Shown: positions 59,490 through 64,000 of the stretch, piece after piece
Layout: every line of letters starts with the position of its first letter
Numbering within the stretch: the first letter of the stretch is position 1
Source: Coprococcus comes ATCC 27758
Lineage (GTDB): Bacteria; Bacillota; Clostridia; Lachnospirales; Lachnospiraceae
Assembly (NCBI RefSeq): GCF_025149785.1
Contig: NZ_CP102277.1
Span: 3,162,001 to 3,226,000, forward strand
DNA length: 64,000 nucleotides
Direction: 5' to 3'
Notes under the pieces: model-generated
Database searches by the model: none
What the model saw: only the letters and a program-made list of their open reading frames with translations
Told to the model about the DNA's origin: nothing
Position numbers and translations under genes: made by a program

Positions 59490-59518
59490 AATATAGCATA
59501 TCTGGCAGCAGGACGCAA
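59490..59518 (-). promoter_or_regulatory. Promoter of the antisense RNA
   Basis: TTGCGT at 59513-59518 and TATATT at 59490-59495 with exactly 17 nt between. Confidence 0.6.
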
Positions 59519-59519
59519 G

Positions 59520-59591
59520 GGGTGAACGAAATGTTTACCCTTATCTCCTTATGATCTGAATCGACATTTTAACGTACCAGTCAAAAATGAC
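59520..59591. repeat. Repeat unit A (also at 63197-63258)
   Basis: Positions 59562-59591 match 63229-63258 exactly over 30 bp. The preceding 20 bp (59520-59539) match 63197-63216 in reverse-complement orientation and are themselves near-palindromic (GGTGAAC/GTTTACC arms). Confidence 0.75.
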
Positions 59592-59701
59592 CAACAGCTT
59601 ATATACCGAATAATCATTCATAGTCTTCTAAAAATGAATCGTTCTGTCAGTTCATAGATTTGCTCATTTTTGAGCGGGTTTTCAAAACGGGACTGTGTAA
59701 G

Positions 59702-59944
59702 TTATTCTTCGGAGTTGCATACATTGTCGTCTGGACTGAAATCCAATATAAGCTTATACCCTATAGCTGACAGAATTTTTTCAGCATCTTCAAAACCGAA
59801 ATTTTTCTTTGTAAGTAATTTGGTTAAACCTTGTGGTTTGATACCTAATTTTTCCGCAATTTCCCGTTGAGATATTTGTTTTTCTAGCATCAATTTTTTT
59901 ATTTCTATAACAATTTGCTGATTGTTTTCATAGACAATGGACAT
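59702..59944 (-). CDS. XRE/Cro-C1 family regulator
   Basis: An 80-residue protein with one HTH_3 domain: IKKLMLEKQISQREIAEKLG and IKPQGLTKLLTKKNFGFEDA. It is likely the element's repressor. The start at 59944 has an AGGTAGG-like site. A strong promoter (TTGACT, 17 nt, TATAAT) lies 25-53 bp upstream, and the divergent promoter contains the palindrome AACCCAAAATGGGTT, a plausible operator. Confidence 0.82.
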   Translation of the reverse strand: MSIVYENNQQIVIEIKKLMLEKQISQREIAEKLGIKPQGLTKLLTKKNFGFEDAEKILSAIGYKLILDFSPDDNVCNSEE

Positions 59945-59968
59945 AGTGACACCTACCTTTCTAAGAAG

Positions 59969-59997
59969 ATTATAATAAAATATAAGTTATAAGTCAA
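59969..59997 (-). promoter_or_regulatory. Promoter of the XRE regulator
   Basis: TTGACT (59992-59997), 17 nt, TATAAT (59969-59974) on the minus strand. Confidence 0.8.
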
Positions 59998-60039
59998 ACG
60001 AAAACGGATAAAAATAATACAGAATATATTACAAAACGG

Positions 60040-60068
60040 TTGACGAGTAACCCAAAATGGGTTATAAT
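60040..60068 (+). promoter_or_regulatory. Divergent element promoter with palindromic operator
   Basis: TTGACG (60040-60045), 17 nt, TATAAT (60063-60068). The spacer and first base of -10 hold AACCCAAAATGGGTT (60049-60063), a perfect palindrome with a 5 nt centre, where a bound repressor would block RNA polymerase. It should drive the tiny genes from 60249 onward. Confidence 0.75.
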
Positions 60069-60248
60069 ATAGTTACAAGTTAAGGAAAACACAACAGCAA
60101 AGGGTGAAAACGAAGTGGCAAAAGCGTACCGGAGACACCAGTATAACGCCGGACAAGGGTAAGGGGATAATGAGATGGTCAAGATACCTTAGATAGCTTT
60201 AAGACCTGCCGGGACTGTTGTAAGCCTTGAGAAAGGAGTACAGAGGTT

Positions 60249-60572
60249 ATGAAGTATGATCTGAAGAAAATCATGTTGAATGCATGGAAAAATTACCGCC
60301 GGTACAGTATCAGCTTTGCAGAGGCACTTCACAGAGCATGGTTATCTGCTAAAGCAGAGGAAATCAATGCAGAGCGTATTAAACGAAGCAAAGAGGCAGC
60401 AGACGTGACCGAGGATACAAATACTTGGGTTGGATGGAAAAAGCTCGGATATGAGGTAATACACGGATCTAAAGCACTGTTTGGCTGTTCACTGATCTGG
60501 GGTTCCAAAGGAGATGGCGCAAGTTACAATGCAAGTTTCTTTGGCAGATCACAGGTTCAGGCGGTTGGATAA
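60249..60572 (+). CDS. Conserved-looking small element protein
   Basis: A 107-residue protein starting MKYDLKKIMLNAWKNYRRYS, with SFAEALHRAWLSAKAEEINA and the end SYNASFFGRSQVQAVG. AAAGGAG lies 12 nt upstream. I recall such proteins in Clostridia integrative elements, but know no function. First gene after the divergent promoter. Confidence 0.7.
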   Translation: MKYDLKKIMLNAWKNYRRYSISFAEALHRAWLSAKAEEINAERIKRSKEAADVTEDTNTWVGWKKLGYEVIHGSKALFGCSLIWGSKGDGASYNASFFGRSQVQAVG

Positions 60573-60586
60573 AGGATGGTGAGGAA

Positions 60587-60700
60587 ATGGAAGCAAAGAA
60601 GAAAGAAATCATGCAGATGGTTAATGAGTGCAACAATGAACGGTTTATCAGTTTTTTATGCTCTATGATAAAAGCATTTAAAGAAAAATGGAAAATCTAA
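60587..60700 (+). CDS. Tiny element protein, 37 aa
   Basis: From ATG 60587 to TAA 60700, with GGTGAGGAA just upstream. The sequence is amphipathic (MEAKKKEIMQMVNECNNERF then ISFLCSMIKAFKEKWKI), resembling small helical proteins of similar elements. It lies 14 nt after the previous gene. Function unknown. Confidence 0.6.
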   Translation: MEAKKKEIMQMVNECNNERFISFLCSMIKAFKEKWKI

Positions 60701-60759
60701 TCAGTGAAAAACTGTTAAGTTTTGTTAAAGAAATCTGACATATAGGGAGGTCAAACAGT

Positions 60760-60885
60760 ATGAAAAAAGAGCAAGAACAGGAAGAAATTGAATGGTACAA
60801 AGACAGAATCAAATGGCTTGCTGATAATTGCGACGCTTTAAGGCTATTAAAAATAGTGCATCGTTTTGCGGAGAATTTAATATAG
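60760..60885 (+). CDS. Tiny element protein, 41 aa
   Basis: ATG at 60760 with GGGAGG at 60745-60750; stop TAG at 60883-60885. Reads MKKEQEQEEIEWYKDRIKWL then ADNCDALRLLKIVHRFAENL. Helical and charged. Unknown function; same transcript as its neighbours. Confidence 0.6.
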   Translation: MKKEQEQEEIEWYKDRIKWLADNCDALRLLKIVHRFAENLI

Positions 60886-60944
60886 ATTGCGGTTAGACAT
60901 CTAAAGCCTATATAAGTGGAATCATAGAAAGAGAGCGTGAAAAA

Positions 60945-61076
60945 ATGGATAAAAAGAAAGATCTGATACAAATGCTTGAAAAGATACAGAATCCCAACCA
61001 CCTTGCTATGGTGTATGGATTTGTAAAAAGAATGTACTTAGAAGAACAGAAAGAGAGGGAAAAGAAACATGAATAA
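60945..61076 (+). CDS. Tiny element protein, 43 aa
   Basis: ATG at 60945, GAGAGCGTG upstream, stop at 61074-61076. It reads MDKKKDLIQMLEKIQNPNHL then AMVYGFVKRMYLEEQKEREK. The pattern (LIxMLxxIxN...LxxxYxFVKxMY) resembles the 60587 product, so the two may be diverged copies. Overlaps the next gene by 8 nt. Confidence 0.6.
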   Translation: MDKKKDLIQMLEKIQNPNHLAMVYGFVKRMYLEEQKEREKKHE

Positions 61077-61413
61077 AAAACAGCAGACACTAAATCCAGA
61101 GGCAGCAGTAGAAATGGTTATCAAAATGCAAGACCGGCAGACAAATGCTATAGAGATTCTATCAGGACTTATTCTTCAGTTTGAGCAGATCAATTATGTA
61201 TTACATAAAATTGATGAGGCAACCTGTGAAACAGGTAAAGGTGTTGATGATGCCTGGAACATGCTGAAAAATCGGGAGGGAATCTGGCAGGGGGCAAACA
61301 TTGTACAAACTTATATGTCATCATTTGAGAAGAATATAGCGGATGTAATTGAGCTGATCGATACAGAGGATATCACCGGCTATATTCCGGCAGAAAAGAC
61401 CGACAGAGCATAG
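61069..61413 (+). CDS. Unknown element protein, 114 aa
   Basis: A 114-residue, mostly helical protein (NPEAAVEMVIKMQDRQTNAI, ILQFEQINYVLHKIDEAT) without a membrane segment or a recognised domain. Its start overlaps the previous gene (ATGAATAA), which implies translational coupling. Confidence 0.65.
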   Translation: MNKKQQTLNPEAAVEMVIKMQDRQTNAIEILSGLILQFEQINYVLHKIDEATCETGKGVDDAWNMLKNREGIWQGANIVQTYMSSFEKNIADVIELIDTEDITGYIPAEKTDRA

Positions 61414-61608
61414 AAGAACCTTTGAAAACCTTTGATTTTTCGGTATATAGGAATTGTTTAGAAGTGGGGAAAATAAGTAAATAACCAGTAAAAACCTGAC
61501 ATATAGCCATATATAGCGAAAAATTTCATCACAAAGGGAAAATAAATGCCCCACAGTGCGGCAACACCACGGGGCAAAACAGAAATAACCCAATACACAC
61601 ACTGTATA

Positions 61609-61641
61609 GAGTCAATATGATTATACCTGTCATATTGACTC
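61609..61641. promoter_or_regulatory. Perfect 11 bp inverted repeat upstream of the integrase
   Basis: GAGTCAATATG (61609-61619) and CATATTGACTC (61631-61641) with an 11 nt centre, 40 bp before the integrase start. It may be a binding site for integrase, excisionase or a repressor; no T run follows, so a terminator is less likely. Confidence 0.55.
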
Positions 61642-61680
61642 ATTGCAATATTTGAATTTTACGTTCAGAAAGGAGTTAAT

Positions 61681-62802
61681 ATGGCAATAGATAAGAGAGG
61701 ACGAAAACTTCCGAAAGGCATCCGACAACGTGGAAATACATTTGAAGGACGTTTTATGTATAAAGGTGTTTCTTATACCGTTCAGGCTTCCACTATTACC
61801 AAAACCCAAAAAGAAATGACCGATCTTAAATATAAACTGGAACATGGTTTGTACGTTAAAAAAGAAAAAATTACATTGATGGAATGGTATGAAACTTGGT
61901 TGGAAGAATATAAGAAAAATCGTGTAAAAATCGGAACATATACCAGCTATGAAAAGTATTATAAAAGCACAATAAACAATCGGTTAGGAAATAAAGAGTT
62001 ATCGGAGATCCGAGGGGAACACATTCAGAAATTATATAATGATATGGTAAAAGAAGGGTATGCTATTTCAAGTATTAAGATCGTATCAGCAATTTTAAAC
62101 GGCTGTCTTCAACAAGCTATGAAGAATGGCTTAATAGAAAGAAATCCTGTTAAATTGGCTGAATTGCCCCGCCAAACAGGAACGAAGAAAGAGCGAACAG
62201 CTATGACAAAAGAGCAACAGGATTTATTTATGAAATATGCAGAAGAAAGCTATTTATACCACTTTTTTTCTGTAATGCTTCGGACTGGTATGCGAAAAGG
62301 TGAAATGCAAGGTCTTAAATATTCTGACATAGATAAGAAACAAAATGTAATTCATGTTCGTAGAACTTTAAAATACATCGAGGGAAAAGGATATTTTGAG
62401 GATACACCAAAGACAAGAACTTCTACCAGAGACATTCCGTTGACTGCTGCCATTACGGAACATATAGAAGCTCAGCGGAAATATTGGGGATTTAAGGTTG
62501 TAAGAATGGATCAGTATTTATTTTGTAATGAAAACGGCGATCCAATCAGCCGGGAACGGATCCAAGGTGAAATTGACAGAATCATAAAGAGAATAAAAAG
62601 TGACGGATATGATTTCCCACGGATCACAAGTCATGTATTCCGACATACTTTTGCAACAAGAGCAATTGAAGCCGGAATGCCACCGCAGGTACTTAAAACC
62701 ATTTTGGGACACAGTTCTTTAGCGATGACAATGGATTTATACAGTCATGTTTTGCCAGACACTAAAGCAGACGAAATGCAGAAGATAGCAAATGTATTTT
62801 AG
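61681..62802 (+). CDS. int: Tyrosine-type site-specific integrase
   Basis: A 373-residue recombinase. An N-terminal AP2-like arm-binding domain (GIRQRGNTFEGRFMYKGVSY) is followed by a SAM-like core-binding domain (about 60-165) and the catalytic domain with Arg in MLRTGMRKGEMQGL, HVFRHTFATR (HxxR), LGHSS and the nucleophile Tyr in MDLYSHV. AAAGGAG precedes the ATG. It ends 22 nt before the right 22 bp repeat. Confidence 0.95.
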   Translation: MAIDKRGRKLPKGIRQRGNTFEGRFMYKGVSYTVQASTITKTQKEMTDLKYKLEHGLYVKKEKITLMEWYETWLEEYKKNRVKIGTYTSYEKYYKSTINNRLGNKELSEIRGEHIQKLYNDMVKEGYAISSIKIVSAILNGCLQQAMKNGLIERNPVKLAELPRQTGTKKERTAMTKEQQDLFMKYAEESYLYHFFSVMLRTGMRKGEMQGLKYSDIDKKQNVIHVRRTLKYIEGKGYFEDTPKTRTSTRDIPLTAAITEHIEAQRKYWGFKVVRMDQYLFCNENGDPISRERIQGEIDRIIKRIKSDGYDFPRITSHVFRHTFATRAIEAGMPPQVLKTILGHSSLAMTMDLYSHVLPDTKADEMQKIANVF

Positions 62803-62823
62803 AGGGGTTCGCCCCTCTTCTTT

Positions 62824-62845
62824 TTTGTCCAAAATTTGTCCAAAA
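62824..62845. repeat. Right end 22 bp direct repeat (putative attR)
   Basis: Identical to 56166-56187, 22 nt after the integrase stop codon. Confidence 0.65.
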
Positions 62846-62950
62846 CTGCATAAACGATAATAAACAATGATAAACAGAAAAAGCCTGAAAACACGCTGTT
62901 TTCAAGGCTCTGTAAACGTAGATAACACTCTATAAACTTATTATAAAAGA

Positions 62951-63170
62951 AGTTTTGTTTTACGAGTGGAAGGTCACGAACACTCGATTCATTTTCGCGC
63001 AGCAATGAGTCTGGCGGCCATGCTTGCATGGACATCTGACGAATGCCGCGGAAGGCATATACTGTAAGTATATGACCTTACGCCGGAAATCGGCGAAACC
63101 CTTGTAAGACCTTGTTTTTAGGGGTTTTGTAACGGGTGTTAGTATAGCATGGTGGAGATGAAAAATCAAG
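62951..63170 (-). repeat. Structured promoter-leader repeat, right copy (220 bp)
   Basis: Same as the left copy plus an 84 bp block (62996-63079) full of short hairpins (CCATGC/GCATGG, ATGCC/GGCAT, ATATACT/AGTATAT). The first hairpin here is CGAGTG/CACTCG, so both sides of one base pair have changed relative to the left copy. The promoter TTGATT-17-TATACT is kept (63141-63169), with TGC before the -10, and points toward the integrase. Confidence 0.75.
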
Positions 63171-63196
63171 GTAAGTACCAAAAAATTTACGACACT

Positions 63197-63258
63197 GGTA
63201 AACATTTCGTTCACCCTTATAATCGAGCCGACATTTTAACGTACCAGTCAAAAATGAC
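63197..63258. repeat. Repeat unit A, chromosomal copy
   Basis: 30 bp (63229-63258) identical to 59562-59591; 20 bp (63197-63216) is the reverse complement of 59520-59539. Confidence 0.75.
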
Positions 63259-63273
63259 TAAATTTTTCTCTAT

Positions 63274-63318
63274 AAATCAGGAGCCCGGTCACCACTTTGG
63301 CGACCGGGCTCCTGATTT
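63274..63318 (-). terminator. Strong hairpin after tRNA-Gly
   Basis: A 17 bp perfect stem (AAATCAGGAGCCCGGTC with its complement) and an 11 nt loop. No clear T run follows, but the position after the tRNA suggests termination. Confidence 0.7.
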
Positions 63319-63331
63319 AAAACATAACAAA

Positions 63332-63402
63332 AGCGGGTGATGGGAATCGAACCCACGTATCCAGCTTGGAAGGCTGGTGTTCTACCATTGAACTACACCC
63401 GC
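63332..63402 (-). tRNA. tRNA-Gly (TCC)
   Basis: A 71 nt cloverleaf with acceptor GCGGGTG/CACCCGC, discriminator U, anticodon loop CTTCCAA and T arm GTTCGATTC. Single tRNA gene; neighbour of the integrated element. Confidence 0.95.
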
Positions 63403-63542
63403 ATGACTCTTATTATTATATTCATCATTCAACTGTTTGTCAACAATTTTTTTATTTTTTTTATTTTTCCACTTTTTCTTTCCCTTACTTCATTCTGATG
63501 TTATAATGAAGAGACTCAGTATACTGATAGGAGGGATTAAAT

Positions 63543-64000
63543 ATGAAAATTACAGAAGGCTACATGCCTTATCTTGGATACAAAACCTACTACCGTATTG
63601 CAGGCGAATGCTCCGGCAATAAAAAACCACTCATTCTGCTTCACGGAGGACCTGGTTCTACACATAACTACTTTGAAGTACTTGACCGGCTTGCTGATGA
63701 AGGTCGTGCAATTATTTCCTACGACCAGCTCGGCTGCGGTAATTCTTATGTAGAAGGACATTCAGAACTCTGGTGTTCTAAAACATGGATGAATGAACTG
63801 ATCGAACTCAGAAAATATCTCGGACTTAATGAACTTCATCTTCTCGGACAGTCCTGGGGCGGAATGCTCTCAATCGAATACTTATGCGATCACAAACCAG
63901 AAGGGATCAAATCCGTTATTCTTTCCAGCACCCACCCATCTTCCAAATTATGGGCCCATGAACAACACCGTATGATCAAATTCATGTCCCAGGAAGATCA
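63543..64000 (+). CDS. pip: Proline iminopeptidase-like alpha/beta hydrolase, N-terminal part (cut by window edge)
   Basis: 152 residues visible, no stop. It contains the oxyanion motif LLHGGPGSTHNYFE, YDQLGCGNSY and the nucleophile elbow LLGQSWGGMLSIEY (GQSWGG). This HGGPG plus GQSWGG pair is typical of prolyl aminopeptidase, which removes N-terminal proline from peptides. The ATG at 63543 has GGAGGG 9 nt upstream; TATAAT near 63500 may be its -10. The remaining catalytic Asp and His lie outside the window. Confidence 0.9.
   Translation, partial: MKITEGYMPYLGYKTYYRIAGECSGNKKPLILLHGGPGSTHNYFEVLDRLADEGRAIISYDQLGCGNSYVEGHSELWCSKTWMNELIELRKYLGLNELHLLGQSWGGMLSIEYLCDHKPEGIKSVILSSTHPSSKLWAHEQHRMIKFMSQED

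Larger units (their letters stand above)
56166..62845. mobile_element. Small degraded integrative element with tyrosine integrase
   Basis: Bounded by an exact 22 bp direct repeat in which TTTGTCCAAAA occurs twice in tandem (56166-56187 and 62824-62845). The right copy lies just after the integrase gene, the usual place for an attachment site. The contents are an antirepressor fragment, XRE regulator, tiny phage/plasmid-type genes, a replication-protein fragment and toxin-like genes. No relaxase, coupling protein or virion gene is seen, so it is probably a defective or mobilisable island. Boundaries are inferred. Confidence 0.7.
62803..63331. other. Gene-free right flank of the element (529 bp)
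   Basis: Contains, in order, the right 22 bp repeat, a hairpin near 62878-62910 (AGCCTGAAAACA/TGTTTTCAAGGCT), the larger structured repeat, repeat unit A and the tRNA-Gly downstream hairpin. No coding sequence is seen. Confidence 0.6.

Noticed and set aside
62960-63214. Minus-strand 84-codon frame in the right repeat
   Set aside because: Same repeat as above. The indel of 84 bp and paired changes fit RNA structure; no ribosome site is seen.
63274-63318. Large hairpin considered as a miniature transposon end
   Set aside because: Position right after tRNA-Gly and a single 17 bp stem fit a terminator; no target duplication is visible.

Overview
The window is a Gram-positive, low-GC Clostridia chromosome, most likely a gut Lachnospiraceae bacterium close to the Coprococcus comes / Dorea / Mediterraneibacter cluster. 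Support comes from a complete 16S gene read on the minus strand, a Firmicutes class III fructose-1,6-bisphosphatase, QueT, DUF5711 and two-component/AraC sugar loci typical of that family. The species is a judgement from memory of 16S signatures and was not searched. Nearly all genes lie on the minus strand; the plus-strand exceptions are a membrane protein (16226), map (25097), the rightward genes of the mobile element and a proline iminopeptidase cut by the right edge.

Region by region: 1-5.9 kb holds leuC (cut by the left edge), leuD, iadA and a cyclic-di-GMP locus. That locus has a promoter, a class I c-di-GMP riboswitch and a terminator ahead of a truncated GGDEF membrane protein and an EAL phosphodiesterase; the last residues of another GGDEF domain survive just after the EAL gene. 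6.1-11.95 kb is an rRNA operon in the order 16S-5S-23S followed by tRNA-Asn, tRNA-Glu and tRNA-Cys, driven by two tandem promoters. 12-19.7 kb has a CvpA-like protein, a DUF5711 protein, a LysM protein, an HD protein, a split transketolase and a fructose-6-phosphate aldolase/transaldolase. 20-25 kb has a LacI regulator, recR, ybaB, dnaX, pfkA and map.

26-37.6 kb holds a sugar-sensing cassette (binding protein, histidine kinase, AraC-type response regulator, GPH sugar symporter), fbp, a large exported protein with a C39-like tail, and a methyltransferase broken by one in-frame stop. 37.7-41 kb is an OmpR-type two-component system. 41-55.3 kb is a galactoside locus: AraC-type response regulator, kinase and binding protein, an mglBAC-type ABC transporter, a small membrane protein and a 1777-residue wall-anchored GH2 beta-galactosidase. 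The two sugar loci share a design: a binding protein without its own permease next to the two-component pair, and a transporter promoter carrying 20-21 bp spaced direct repeats just upstream of -35, as expected for AraC-type activation.

56.0-63.2 kb is a small, degraded integrative element between queT and tRNA-Gly. It has a tyrosine integrase, an XRE repressor with a divergent control region, a truncated antirepressor, several tiny genes, and fragments of a replication protein and other genes. Its ends carry a 22 bp direct repeat, and outside these lies a larger structured repeat with its own promoter. Within it is a probable type I toxin-antitoxin pair with an antisense RNA. The structured promoter-leader repeat and this toxin/antisense unit are the least explained parts of the window.
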